NCBI RefSeq assembly: GCF_015751765.1
Contig: NZ_JADOTX010000001.1
Coordinates: 744,001 to 808,000 of the forward strand
Source of the DNA: Micromonospora ureilytica
GTDB lineage: Bacteria > Actinomycetota > Actinomycetes > Mycobacteriales > Micromonosporaceae
Length of the DNA: 64,000 nt
Direction: 5' to 3'
Notes under the pieces: model-generated
Seen by the model: the letters and a program-made list of their open reading frames with translations, nothing else
Database searches by the model: none
What the model was told of the DNA's origin: nothing
Made by a program: the position numbers and the translations under genes
Shown: one piece after another, positions 34,480-43,591 of the stretch
How the letters are laid out: every line of letters starts with the position of its first letter
How positions within the stretch are numbered: position 1 is the stretch's first letter

Positions 34480-35267
34480 ACCTCACCGACCGGATCGTGG
34501 TGGTCACCGGCGGGGCCGGCGGCATCGGGGCGGCGCTGTCGCGCCGGTTCGCCGCCGAGGGGGCCGCCGCCGTGGTGGTCGCCGACCTGGACGCCGAGGC
34601 GGCACGCGCGGTGGCCGAGGGCATCGGCCCGGTCGCGCACGCCCGCGCCCTCGACGTCACCGACGAGGAGCAGGTCCGCGCGCTGGTCGCCGACACCGAG
34701 CAGCGGTACGGCCGGATCGACCTGTTCTGCGCCAACGCGGGGGTGACCACCGGCGGGGGAGTGGAGGTCGACGACGCCGGCTGGGACCGCGCCTGGCGGG
34801 TCAACGTGCTCGCCCACGTCTACTCGGCCCGCGCGGTGCTGCCCGGAATGCTCGCCCGCGGCGGTGGGCACCTGCTGCACACCTGCTCGGCGGCCGGTGT
34901 GCTGACCGCGGTGGGCGACGCCGCGTACACCGCGACGAAGCACGCCTCGGTGGGGTTCGCGGAGTGGCTGGCCATCACCTACCGGGACCGGGGCATCCGG
35001 GTCAGCGCGCTCTGCCCGCAGGGGGTGGACACCCCGATGCTCGCCGACGGGCTCGCCGACGGTCACCTGGGCGCCCGGGTGGTCGCCGCGTCCGGTGCGG
35101 TGCTCACCCCGGACCAGGTCGCCGACGCGGCCGTCGCCGGGCTGGCCGAGGAACGTTTCCTGATCCTGCCGCACCCGGAGGTCGCCGACTACGCGCGCCG
35201 CCGCGCCGAGGACCCGGACGGTTGGCAGGCCGGCATGCGCAAACTCATCCGCCGGCTGACCGCCTGA
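34476..35267 (+). CDS. Classical SDR oxidoreductase
   Basis: A 263-residue short-chain dehydrogenase. NAD(P) motif TGGAGGIG, the NNAG-equivalent FCANAGVT, catalytic Ser in HTCSAAG, and YTATKHA for the Tyr-Lys pair. The PG-type motif reads CPQGVDTPML. The length fits a classical SDR. Translationally coupled to the LLM oxidoreductase by a GTGA overlap. In actinomycetes such LLM-SDR pairs are found in alcohol or ketone oxidation, but the substrate here cannot be named. It converges on a methyltransferase gene. Confidence 0.88.
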   Translation: MNLTDRIVVVTGGAGGIGAALSRRFAAEGAAAVVVADLDAEAARAVAEGIGPVAHARALDVTDEEQVRALVADTEQRYGRIDLFCANAGVTTGGGVEVDDAGWDRAWRVNVLAHVYSARAVLPGMLARGGGHLLHTCSAAGVLTAVGDAAYTATKHASVGFAEWLAITYRDRGIRVSALCPQGVDTPMLADGLADGHLGARVVAASGAVLTPDQVADAAVAGLAEERFLILPHPEVADYARRRAEDPDGWQAGMRKLIRRLTA

Positions 35268-35271
35268 CCCG

Positions 35272-36075
35272 CTACCGGACCGGAACACGCCCGACGGCCA
35301 GGAGATGGGCGCTCGAACTGATCAGCGCCGGCTCGCTGCTGTACAGCCGGGCGAGGTCCAACGCCCCGGCGAAGACCGCGTCCTGCGCCGGCCCGTTCGC
35401 CGCCGCCTCCGCTGCCGTCCAGGCCGGGCCCTCCACCCCGTGTACGACGACATCGGTCAGCCCCGCGGCCGCGCACTCGTCGGTGATCTCCTCAACCCGG
35501 TGGAAGTAAGCGTGGGTGAAACCGATTCGCGGATCGTTGACGCCGTCGCTGAGCAGTGCCCTGGCCTCGTCGAGCACTCTCTCGTCGAGTCGTCCGGTGG
35601 CCGCGAAGTCCAACGGGCCGGCGAAGCGGGAGATGACGGCGGCCACGACGAGACCGCCGGGGCGGGTGACCCGGGCCGCCTCGCGGAGAGCCTGTAACCG
35701 ATCGGCACGGCGTACCAGGTGGTAGAGCGGGCCCAGGAGCAGCGCGGCGTCATACCCGTTGTCGGCGTCGGGAAGCGCACGCGCGTCGCCCACCTGTGAC
35801 TCGACCGGAGGGTGCCCACTGGCGGCCTGCGCGACGTGACTCGGCACCAGGTCGACGAGGCGGACCTCATAGCCGGCCACGACGAGGGCCCGCGCGTACT
35901 CGCCGGTGCCGCCACCGATGTCCAGCACCCTGGCACCTGGACCGGGCAGGAGATCCCGCAGCAACTGCGTCGTGCGGATCCATTCCAGTCGCGCCTGCGG
36001 CCTGCCGGTGAGCCGCCGGTCCTCGCGGTAGCGCTGCGTGTAGTAGTCGACGATGTCGCTCGAATGCTGATCCAC
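35272..36075 (-). CDS. Class I SAM-dependent methyltransferase
   Basis: About 267 residues from the GTG at 36075 (VDQHSSDIVDYYTQRYREDRRL). An ATG at 36111 is an alternative. The SAM-binding motif I reads RVLDIGGGTGEYARAL, the acidic motif II strand ends VRLVDLVPSHV, and motif III includes VGDARALPDADNGYDAALLLGPLYHLVRRADRLQALREAARVTRPGG. This is the Methyltransf_11/25 type. The C-terminal part, with THAYFHRVEEITDECAAAGLTDVVVHGVEG, is common to small-molecule methyltransferases. Acceptor unknown. It converges on the SDR gene, with only 4 nt between stop codons. Confidence 0.85.
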   Translation of the reverse strand: MDQHSSDIVDYYTQRYREDRRLTGRPQARLEWIRTTQLLRDLLPGPGARVLDIGGGTGEYARALVVAGYEVRLVDLVPSHVAQAASGHPPVESQVGDARALPDADNGYDAALLLGPLYHLVRRADRLQALREAARVTRPGGLVVAAVISRFAGPLDFAATGRLDERVLDEARALLSDGVNDPRIGFTHAYFHRVEEITDECAAAGLTDVVVHGVEGPAWTAAEAAANGPAQDAVFAGALDLARLYSSEPALISSSAHLLAVGRVPVR

Positions 36076-36152
36076 GCTCCGATGGTCACCGGTGCGCGGT
36101 GCGAGGGCCAACGGATTTCACCGCCGTGTGGCGGTCACTCCCGTGCTCCTGC

Positions 36153-38489
36153 TCATCGCGGGGAGCGGCGGGCGCGGCGCAGGGGAGACGGGTGGATGGA
36201 CCAGAGCAGGCGGCGCCACCAGGGGCGGGCAGCGCGCAGGGTGGCCACGTAGGCGGTGGCCACGTCGGCGGCCCGGCCCGCCTGGTCGGGCGTTGCGGCG
36301 CCGGGGGCGAAGCCCACCTGATTCAGCAGGGCCGCCAACTCGTCGACCGCCGGGCTGGCCGCGTCTGGCGCGGCCGTGCCGCCGGCGGGCGCGACGGCGT
36401 CCGGGTCGGTCGCGTCGCCGCCGGTCGTGCCCGCGCGGGCGTCGGCGAGGGCCTGGCGGGCGTGCCCGGCGACCTCGGTGGCGGCCAGGTCGTCCCCGAC
36501 CGGTTTCCCGGCCAGCCGGAGCGCGTCGGTGACCTCCCGCCAGGCGCCGGCGATGCGCTGGCCGGGGTCGCCCCGCACGAGTCGGCTGCGGGTGAGGGAG
36601 CGGCGCATCGCCAACAGGGTGAGCAGGAGCGCCCCCACCACCAGCAGCAGGCCGCCGCTGCCGCCGGCGACAAGCACCGGTGTGGACACCCCGTCCGGGC
36701 CGGGCGGGGCGTCGGCGGCGGCCACCGGCTCCGGCGAGGCGCTCGGCTCGGCTGTCGGTGCCGGCGCCTCCGACGGCGGCGGGTCCTCCGGCGTCGGGCG
36801 GAAATCCTCCTCCACGGGTCTCGGCTCGTCGTTCGGGCGGGGCAGCGGGTCGAACGACACCCAGCCCAGCCCGTCGAAGAGCACCTCCGGCCAGGCGTAC
36901 GCGTCGCCGGCCAGCACCGGGCCCTGCCCGCTGGTCCGGAAGCCCACCACCACCCGCGTGGGCAGCCCGGAAAGCCGGCCGAGGACCGCGAAGGCCGCCG
37001 CGAACTGCTCCGAGGTGCCCTCCTGGCCGCCGCCGTTGCGGGGCCCGAACAGGAAGAAACCCAGATTCGGGTACGCGTGCCCGCTCGGCGCGTCGGCCAC
37101 CACCCGGTAGTGCTCGGCCAGGAACTGCTCGATAGCCGACGCCCGTGCGAACGGCGCGCCGTTCTCCTCGGCGAGTTGGGTGGCCAGCCGGCGCATCGGG
37201 TCGGGCACCCCGTCCGCGACCCGCAGCACCCGGGCCACCTCGTCGCCGGCGGGCACGTTCGCGGTGGCCAACAGGTTGGAGTCCGGGCGTTCCTCGGCGG
37301 AGGTCACCGTGTACCGCAGCCCCGGTGTCAGCCCCTCCGGGCGGATCAGCGTGCCGCTCGCCGGGTCGTACGCCACCCGCGCCCCACTGACCTCCCGGGG
37401 CGTCGCCACGGCGGGCAGCAGTCGACCGCTCAACTCGGCCACGCTGATCTGCTGTCGGACCGTCTGCACCGTGCTGTCCCGGGCCGTAGTCGCGGCCGGC
37501 AGGATCCGACCGGCGTTGCGGTACGTCGCGCCGACCCGCCAGGTCACCCCGTCGTAGTCGCTGAGCACCGCCAACCGGATCCGTGTACTGCGCGCGGTCT
37601 CCGCCGCCGGGTCAGCCTCGGGCTGTGCGTCGGGGCGTTCCGTGCTCACGTCGAGGAGTTTCTGCTCCGGGTGCAGCGCCCAGCCGGAGATCCGGATCAA
37701 CGGGTTCTCGTCGAGTGTCTGCACCTGCGGCGGCTCCACGTACCGGCGCGGGTCCACCGGCCGGCCGTCCACCTGCTCGGCGACGATCGGGCCGAGCAAC
37801 GCCACCAACCCGACCACCAGCGCCACCCCGAGCGCCGCGCTGGTGGCCAACCGCAGCCGCACCGCCGCGCGTACCCGGGGGGTCAGTTCGGCGGTCGGAT
37901 CGCCGCCGCCGGGCGCGGACCTGGTGGGGGTCGCCAGGCCGAGGGCCGCGACCGCGACGAACGCCAGCGTCGACCCGACTGCCGGCTCGGCGTTCGGGCC
38001 GACCACGTAGAGGGCGGCGGCGTAGAGCCCCGCCGCCGGCAGGTAACCCAGCAGCACCCGGCCGGTGCGCAGCGCCACCTCCGCGCCGGTCAGCCCGGCC
38101 AGCCACGCGGCGACGACAGGCACCAGCACCGTGTCCGGGGTGGGCTCCACCGGGATCATCGCGGTGAGCAGCCGGGGGATGCCGTTGCGGGCGGCGTCTG
38201 CGGTGACCTCCAGCAGGCCGCCGGGCAGCTCCGCGCGGGTGGCGGCCAGCCGCAGCGACCACAGTGTCCAACCGGCCATCGCGGCGACCGACACCGGTGC
38301 CACCAGCCAGGACGGCAGCCGCCGGGCGGCCACGCTGACCAGCACCGAACCCGCCGCCGCGCCGATGACCAGCCAGGTCAGCAGGCCACCGGCGTACACC
38401 CGGCCGAGCACCACCCCGGCGAGCGCCGTCAGCCCGATCAGCGCCAGCGGGAGGACCGCCGCCCGCAGCACCCGCACGGCGCCCGTCAC
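36153..38489 (-). CDS. TgpA-like transglutaminase-fold membrane protein, catalytic residues lost
   Basis: A 778-residue membrane protein. About seven N-terminal membrane segments, then an extracellular DUF3488-like region, a transglutaminase core, a Pro/Ala-rich linker, a further membrane helix (LVAGGSGGLLLVVGALLLTLLAM) and a cytoplasmic DUF4129-like tail. The core normally carries Cys-His-Asp. Here the Cys position is Ser493 (EGTSEQFAAAFAVLG) and the His position is Tyr531 (GDAYAWPEVLFDGLGW), while Asp in SFDP remains. It is unlikely to be a normal transglutaminase or protease. GTG start at 38489 overlaps the DUF58 stop. It is the last gene of a unit with moxR and DUF58. Confidence 0.85.
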   Translation of the reverse strand: MTGAVRVLRAAVLPLALIGLTALAGVVLGRVYAGGLLTWLVIGAAAGSVLVSVAARRLPSWLVAPVSVAAMAGWTLWSLRLAATRAELPGGLLEVTADAARNGIPRLLTAMIPVEPTPDTVLVPVVAAWLAGLTGAEVALRTGRVLLGYLPAAGLYAAALYVVGPNAEPAVGSTLAFVAVAALGLATPTRSAPGGGDPTAELTPRVRAAVRLRLATSAALGVALVVGLVALLGPIVAEQVDGRPVDPRRYVEPPQVQTLDENPLIRISGWALHPEQKLLDVSTERPDAQPEADPAAETARSTRIRLAVLSDYDGVTWRVGATYRNAGRILPAATTARDSTVQTVRQQISVAELSGRLLPAVATPREVSGARVAYDPASGTLIRPEGLTPGLRYTVTSAEERPDSNLLATANVPAGDEVARVLRVADGVPDPMRRLATQLAEENGAPFARASAIEQFLAEHYRVVADAPSGHAYPNLGFFLFGPRNGGGQEGTSEQFAAAFAVLGRLSGLPTRVVVGFRTSGQGPVLAGDAYAWPEVLFDGLGWVSFDPLPRPNDEPRPVEEDFRPTPEDPPPSEAPAPTAEPSASPEPVAAADAPPGPDGVSTPVLVAGGSGGLLLVVGALLLTLLAMRRSLTRSRLVRGDPGQRIAGAWREVTDALRLAGKPVGDDLAATEVAGHARQALADARAGTTGGDATDPDAVAPAGGTAAPDAASPAVDELAALLNQVGFAPGAATPDQAGRAADVATAYVATLRAARPWWRRLLWSIHPSPLRRARRSPR

Positions 38490-39721
38490 CACCGGCGTAC
38501 CCCGTCCCACTCGGCGGCGAACTGCGCGCCGTCCGCCGCGTCGACGACCACCAGCCCGGCGGTGCCCGGCGGTGTCGGCTCGGCCGCGCCGAACACCCCG
38601 ACCACCACCGACGGGTACGCCCCGCGCAGCGCCCCGACGTGCCCCAGCTCGTCGCGGCCACCCGGCCCGGTCAGGAAGATCAGCGTGTCGCCGAGCCGGT
38701 CCTGCCGCAGCCGGGTGGTGGCCGCCCGCACCGCGTCACCATCGTCGGACAGCTCGGCGGCGGCGAGCCGGTCCAGCGGCCCGAGCGCACCGTCGGCCCC
38801 GCCATCGGGCGTGGTGACGTCGGCTGGCTCCGCCGGCCCCGCCAGCTTTGTCGGCTCCGCCGGCCCCGCCAGCTTTGTCGGCTCCGCCGGCCCCGCGGCG
38901 ACCAACAGCAACAGCACAGGCACGTCGGCGCGGTGCGCGGCGGTGACGATCGACGCCGCCGCCTCACAGGCCGACTCGAACGACTCCGCCACCCCGCCGA
39001 CCCGCTGCGGGTGCCCGGCGACGCGGTTGTCCAACAGGACGACCAGGCGCGGCATGCTGGTGTCCACGTTCTCCCGCACCATCAGCTCACCCACCCGGGC
39101 GCTGGTGCGCCAGTGCACCCGGCGCAACTCGTCGCCGACCACGTACTCCCGCAGCGAGTCGAACGTGATCGACCCGTGCGGGACCCCGTCCACCCGGCCG
39201 TCGAGGCTGCGCCCCGCACCTCTGGGCACCGCCGTCAGCGGATGAATCCGGGGGTGCACCCAGACCGGCACCGCCGCACCGTACGGGCGGGCCAGCGCCA
39301 CCAACCCCAGTGGGTCGCGCCGGGTCACCCGCAGCGGACCGACCGGCACCACCCCGCGACGGTCGGTCGGCACGTCGTAGCGGACCTCGGTGTCCCGGCC
39401 GGGCCGCAGGCGCAACACCGGCACCGGCACGGTCCGCTCCCCGCACCGGTCCTCGGCCAGCAGGTTCGCCGACCGCAGCCGCCCGGTGTTGCGCACTGTC
39501 AACGTCATGCTCGCCGGCTCACCGCGCGCCACCCGGTCCGGGTCCGCGCGGCGGGTCACCACCAGCCGGGGCCGCCAGAGCGCGACCAGCGCCGCGTAGC
39601 CGACGGCCGTGCCGGCCGCCGCGCCGAGCAGCGTCAACTCGGGGTACGCGAACCGGAAACCCACAGCCAGCAGCACCACGGCGGCGACGAGCAGCCCGAC
39701 CCCACGGGCGGTGATCCCCAT
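38486..39721 (-). CDS. DUF58 protein
   Basis: A 411-residue protein. Two membrane helices sit at the N-terminus (GVGLLVAAVVLLAVGF, then LTLLGAAAGTAVGYAALVAL). A beta-rich domain with RGVVPVGPLRVTRRDPLGL follows, then the DUF58 signature SITFDSLREYVVGDELRRVHWRTSARVGELMVRE. The C-terminal part has a VWA-like outline (PRLVVLLDNRV) interrupted by a short repeat-encoded loop. DUF58 proteins work next to MoxR ATPases and transglutaminase-fold proteins; the MoxR is thought to remodel or insert them. This gene lies 14 nt behind moxR and overlaps the next gene by 4 nt. Confidence 0.88.
   Translation of the reverse strand: MGITARGVGLLVAAVVLLAVGFRFAYPELTLLGAAAGTAVGYAALVALWRPRLVVTRRADPDRVARGEPASMTLTVRNTGRLRSANLLAEDRCGERTVPVPVLRLRPGRDTEVRYDVPTDRRGVVPVGPLRVTRRDPLGLVALARPYGAAVPVWVHPRIHPLTAVPRGAGRSLDGRVDGVPHGSITFDSLREYVVGDELRRVHWRTSARVGELMVRENVDTSMPRLVVLLDNRVAGHPQRVGGVAESFESACEAAASIVTAAHRADVPVLLLLVAAGPAEPTKLAGPAEPTKLAGPAEPADVTTPDGGADGALGPLDRLAAAELSDDGDAVRAATTRLRQDRLGDTLIFLTGPGGRDELGHVGALRGAYPSVVVGVFGAAEPTPPGTAGLVVVDAADGAQFAAEWDGVRRW
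38826..38896. repeat. 27-bp in-frame tandem repeat in the DUF58 gene
   Basis: Two full copies and a partial third of a 27-bp unit (38826-38852, 38853-38879, then to 38896). The first two copies are identical. It encodes AGPAEPTKL repeats in a surface loop of the DUF58 protein. Perfect identity suggests a recent or slippage-prone expansion that changes loop length in 9-residue steps. Confidence 0.85.
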
Positions 39722-39735
39722 CGCGCTGCTGCCGG

Positions 39736-40731
39736 TCAGCCCTGCACCGGAGCGGGTTGCCCCGACGGCAGCGGCACCGGCACCGACGCGACGGCCTGGC
39801 GCAACACCTCCGCGGGGGTCATCCCGCGCACCTGGGCGTCCGGGGTGAGCAGCAGCCGGTGCGCGAACACCGCCTCGACGAGCGCCTTCAGGTCCTCCGG
39901 CATGATCCAGCCCCGCCCGTCGATCAACGCGTACGCGCAGGCCGCGCGGGTCAACGCGATCACGCCCCGGGGGCTGACCCCGACGCGCACCTGCGGGTGG
40001 GTGCGGGTGGCTGCGGCCAACCGGACCGCGTACGCGTAGAGCGGCTCGGCGATGTGCACCCGGCGGGCCATCCGGACCATCTCGCCGACGGTGGCGGTGT
40101 CGGTGACCGGGGCGAGCGCCTCCGGGGACCGCACTGTCGCGCCGCGCAGCACCTCGACCTCGACCGCCTCGTCCGGGTACCCAACGGAGAGCTTCACCAG
40201 GAACCGGTCCAACTGCGCCTCGGGCAGCCGGTAGGTGCCGTCCATCTCCACCGGATTCTGCGTGGCCACCACCAGGAACGGCGACGGCACCGGATGCCGG
40301 ACCCCGTCCACAGTGACCGTCCGTTCTTCCATCACCTCCAGCAACGCCGACTGGGTCTTCGGCGACGCCCGGTTGATCTCGTCGGCGATGACGATGTTGG
40401 CGAAGACCGGCCCCGGATGGAACTCGAAGTCCCGGGTCGCCTGGTTGAAGATCGTCACGCCGGACACGTCCGAGGGGAGCAGGTCGGGCGTGAACTGGAT
40501 ACGCCGCCACTCACCCTTCACCGTGGCGGCGATGGCCCGCGCCAGGGTCGTCTTACCGACCCCGGGCACGTCCTCCAGCAGCACATGACCCTGGGCGAAG
40601 AGCGCGGTCAGCGCCAGCCGCACCACCTGCGGCTTGCCGAGCACCACCGCGTTGACGTTCTCGGCCAGCCGGGCGGCCAGGGCGGCGAAACCCTGCACCT
40701 CCGGCTGGGTGAGCGGCTCGTGGGTGTTCAC
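39736..40731 (-). CDS. MoxR-family AAA+ ATPase
   Basis: A 331-residue AAA+ protein. Walker A EDVPGVGKTTLARAIA, Walker B IVIADEINRASPKTQSALLEVMEER, sensor 1 VVATQNPVEMDGTYRLPEAQLDRFLVKL, and a C-terminal lid with GVSPRGVIALTRAACAYALIDGR. MoxR ATPases act as chaperones for membrane or secreted partner proteins with VWA or DUF58 domains. The next two genes (DUF58 and TgpA-like) are the usual partners, and the gene upstream encodes an FN3 envelope protein 28 nt away, so four genes probably form one transcript. Confidence 0.93.
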   Translation of the reverse strand: MNTHEPLTQPEVQGFAALAARLAENVNAVVLGKPQVVRLALTALFAQGHVLLEDVPGVGKTTLARAIAATVKGEWRRIQFTPDLLPSDVSGVTIFNQATRDFEFHPGPVFANIVIADEINRASPKTQSALLEVMEERTVTVDGVRHPVPSPFLVVATQNPVEMDGTYRLPEAQLDRFLVKLSVGYPDEAVEVEVLRGATVRSPEALAPVTDTATVGEMVRMARRVHIAEPLYAYAVRLAAATRTHPQVRVGVSPRGVIALTRAACAYALIDGRGWIMPEDLKALVEAVFAHRLLLTPDAQVRGMTPAEVLRQAVASVPVPLPSGQPAPVQG

Positions 40732-40759
40732 GGTCGGTGGTGCTCCTCGCCTGGTGTCC

Positions 40760-43387
40760 TCAGCAGGTGGGCAGGACGTTGATGGTGTCGCCGCCCTCCA
40801 GGTTGAGCCAGGCCCACGGGATGTAGTTCTTCCCGCTGAACTCGACCTGCACCCACCAGTTGCTCTGCTTCTGGTTGTTGTAGATCCACGAGTCGACGTT
40901 CTCGCCCGACTTCTTGCAGTACGCCTTCAGTCGGCTGCCCGGCTTCGCCCAGCCGGCCTGCTGGTCGTTGTCCTGCCGGGTGACCTTGAAGACCTCGTTG
41001 CCGTTACGGGCGCCGGGAATCTCCTTGTTGCAGTAGGTCCGCTGGTCGCCGTCCGGCCCGTTCTTACAGGTCGCGATTCCGTACAGCGACTGGGTGGCCT
41101 GGGCCTTCTTCGCGGTGCCCTTGCCGGCGGCGTTGCTCGCCGTCACCGTGAACGTGTAGTTGGTGCCCGGCGTCAGGCCCGTCATCGTGATGCTGGAGCA
41201 CGCCCCGGCCTTCGCCGGCTCGCCCGCCGTGCTCAGCGCGCAGGTGGCCTGACCGCCGCCGGCGTCCACCGTGAACGTGACAGTCGCCCCGGTGACCGTC
41301 GACGACGAGCCGGTCACCGTGACCCGCGGCTCGGCCACCGTGCGGGCGGTGGCGGTGGCCTCCGGGCCCGGCCCCGCCTCGTTGACCGCCTTCACCTTGA
41401 CCGTGACGTTCTGGCCATTGCCCAGCCCGGTGACTGTCGTGCGGGTGTCGGTCACCTCGCTGACCCGCCCACCGACGTCCACCAGGTACTTCGTCACCGG
41501 CCGACCGTTGGCCTCGGCCGGCGCCCACTGCACCGTCACCGCACCCGGCTGGTTGGCGACCGTGCCGGCACGCAGGTCGAGCGGCCGACCGGGCGCCGCG
41601 AAGGGCACCACCGTGTTGCTGACCGGGGACGCCGCCGACCCGGCGCCCTTGCTGTTGACCGCCACCACTGTGAACGCGTACTGGGTGCCGAACTCCAGCT
41701 CACCGGAGGGCACCACCAGCTCCGTCCTGGTTGACTCGCCGGCCGGCGCGTTCGTCCCCGCCGAGCTGGCCGTCACCGCGTACCTCGCGATGGTGTTGCC
41801 CTGCCCGTTCGCCGCCGGCCACTTGACGAGGACCGTGCCGTCGGGCCGTTCCTGCGCGGTGACGCTCGCCGGCGGGTCGGGCACCGCGGCGGTCGGCGTC
41901 ACCGGGTTGCTGTTGCGCGGCGGGCCGTCGCCCTTGGCGTTGACGGCGTGCACCGCGAACCGGTACGTCTCGCCGTTGGTCAGACCCTTGACCTCCACCG
42001 CACGCTGGTTGGCGCCCACCTCCAGACGTTGGCCGGCGCCCTCCACCACGTACTTGATGATCTCGGCGCCGTTGGCGGCGGCCGGCCGCCAACTCACCCG
42101 CGCCTGGGCGTTGCCGGCGGCGGCGGTGACACTGCGCGGCGCGCTCGGCTTGCCCACCCGCGGCTTCTTCGGCGGAGGCGGCGGCGGGGGAACCGGCGGC
42201 GGGTCACCACCGAGCACGTCGTTGGCGTACTTGTTGACCTCGCGCACCTGGTGCTTGTCGTCCACCACCCGGGCGGTCGCCGAGTCGGGGGAGTTGATGA
42301 ACAGGTGATTCTCCCGGACCTCCAACTCCAGCGGCCCGTTGGCCCGCCCACGAATGGTCTCGACCAGCTGACCGGCCGCGTCGAAGGAGTAGATGGTGCC
42401 GGTGGCCTCGTCGGCGCAGTAGAACCGGTTCGCCCAGGCCACCGCCGGGCTGAGCCGGTCCCCCTCACCCGGCACGGTGAACGCGTTCTCCTGCCCACCG
42501 TCACCCACCAGCAGCACCCGCCGCTCGGCGGTCACCGTGACCGGCACCCGTGGCCCGCTGGTGCGCGCGGGCAGCGCCGCCGGGCCGGACAGCGTCAGCG
42601 GCGTCGGGTGAACCTCGCCGTGCTGCACCCGCACCAGCTTCCCGGCCGTGCGGTCGAGCACCGCCACCCCGTCGTCCAGGGTGGAGACCACCAGCTCGTG
42701 GCTGGCGTCGGCGACGTCGTACGACTCGACGCGCTGCGGGCTGAGCCCGGCGCCCGCCGGAGCGGCCGACGCCGGCGCGGACGGCAGCTTGGCGGCGGTG
42801 ATCGCCGAGACGGTGCCCTCGCTGGGCACCGCGATCCAGAGTCGACCCTTACCGTCGAAGGTGCCGCCGGTGATGCCCGGCGGATAGCGCACCGGCTCAC
42901 CGACCGGGGTCAGCGATCGCGGGTCGAGCTGCCGGACGATGCCCTGCACGGCGTCGACGACGAACGCCGCGTCCTCGTGCAGGGCGACACTCACACCCAG
43001 ACCAGGAGTGGTCCGAGTGGTCGCGCTGAGCTGGAGGGTGGCCAGGTCCAGGGAGCTGACCTGCCCGGTCTGCAGGTCACGCAGGAGCAGCAACCTGTCG
43101 GTCTGGGTGATCTGCATCGGATGCTGCCGGGCACCGGGGATCTCGGTGCGAGTGTCCACCCGGGCGGTGACCCCGTTGACCCGGGCCAGCTCGCTGCGCG
43201 CCGCGCTCCACAACCAGGAACTCGCGTCGTAGTTGGCCACCGCGTTGTCCGCCGCGCCCAACCCGAGGACGGTAAGCCCCATGGCGGCCAGCAGCGCGGC
43301 CACCGTGCCCACGGTCACCAGCCCGCCGCGCAGCCGGGACCGGGAGCGGGGGGCCTCGGTCCGTACGGCGTCGTCGATGCTGGCCAC
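40760..43387 (-). CDS. Large FN3-domain membrane-anchored envelope protein
   Basis: About 875 residues from the GTG at 43387, which follows AGGGGAGG. A membrane anchor (VTVGTVAALLAAMGLTVLGLGAA) lies near residues 23-45, so most of the protein is outside. Next comes a roughly 330-residue propeller-like region (repeated LDLATLQ, GKGRLWIAVPSEGTVSAI and ATGTIYSFDAAGQLVETI type blades). A Pro-rich hinge (PPPVPPPPPPPKK) leads to about four FN3 domains, and a Cys-containing C-terminal domain with SH3-like features (NGNEVFKVTRQDNDQQAGWAKPGSRLKAYCKK) ends the protein. It could sense or bind the cell wall. It is first in the moxR-DUF58-TgpA unit, so MoxR may act on it. ATG starts at 43462/43459 are alternatives. 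Confidence 0.8.
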   Translation of the reverse strand: MASIDDAVRTEAPRSRSRLRGGLVTVGTVAALLAAMGLTVLGLGAADNAVANYDASSWLWSAARSELARVNGVTARVDTRTEIPGARQHPMQITQTDRLLLLRDLQTGQVSSLDLATLQLSATTRTTPGLGVSVALHEDAAFVVDAVQGIVRQLDPRSLTPVGEPVRYPPGITGGTFDGKGRLWIAVPSEGTVSAITAAKLPSAPASAAPAGAGLSPQRVESYDVADASHELVVSTLDDGVAVLDRTAGKLVRVQHGEVHPTPLTLSGPAALPARTSGPRVPVTVTAERRVLLVGDGGQENAFTVPGEGDRLSPAVAWANRFYCADEATGTIYSFDAAGQLVETIRGRANGPLELEVRENHLFINSPDSATARVVDDKHQVREVNKYANDVLGGDPPPVPPPPPPPKKPRVGKPSAPRSVTAAAGNAQARVSWRPAAANGAEIIKYVVEGAGQRLEVGANQRAVEVKGLTNGETYRFAVHAVNAKGDGPPRNSNPVTPTAAVPDPPASVTAQERPDGTVLVKWPAANGQGNTIARYAVTASSAGTNAPAGESTRTELVVPSGELEFGTQYAFTVVAVNSKGAGSAASPVSNTVVPFAAPGRPLDLRAGTVANQPGAVTVQWAPAEANGRPVTKYLVDVGGRVSEVTDTRTTVTGLGNGQNVTVKVKAVNEAGPGPEATATARTVAEPRVTVTGSSSTVTGATVTFTVDAGGGQATCALSTAGEPAKAGACSSITMTGLTPGTNYTFTVTASNAAGKGTAKKAQATQSLYGIATCKNGPDGDQRTYCNKEIPGARNGNEVFKVTRQDNDQQAGWAKPGSRLKAYCKKSGENVDSWIYNNQKQSNWWVQVEFSGKNYIPWAWLNLEGGDTINVLPTC

Positions 43388-43591
43388 AGCCGGCTGCCTC
43401 CCCTGAGTCGTGGCAGGTGGCGCGCCTCGCGGCGACCCCTCCCCTGAGCCGGGTGCCATCATATGGCGCTGGTGATGGCGGGGGAACCCGCAGTGTCACC
43501 CCTGTGGATACCGAGCGTGTGCGTTGTGGACGTCCAGCTCAGCCCGCTGTCTGCTCGACTCGGCGCGGTTCCGGCGCGGTTTCCGCGCGAC

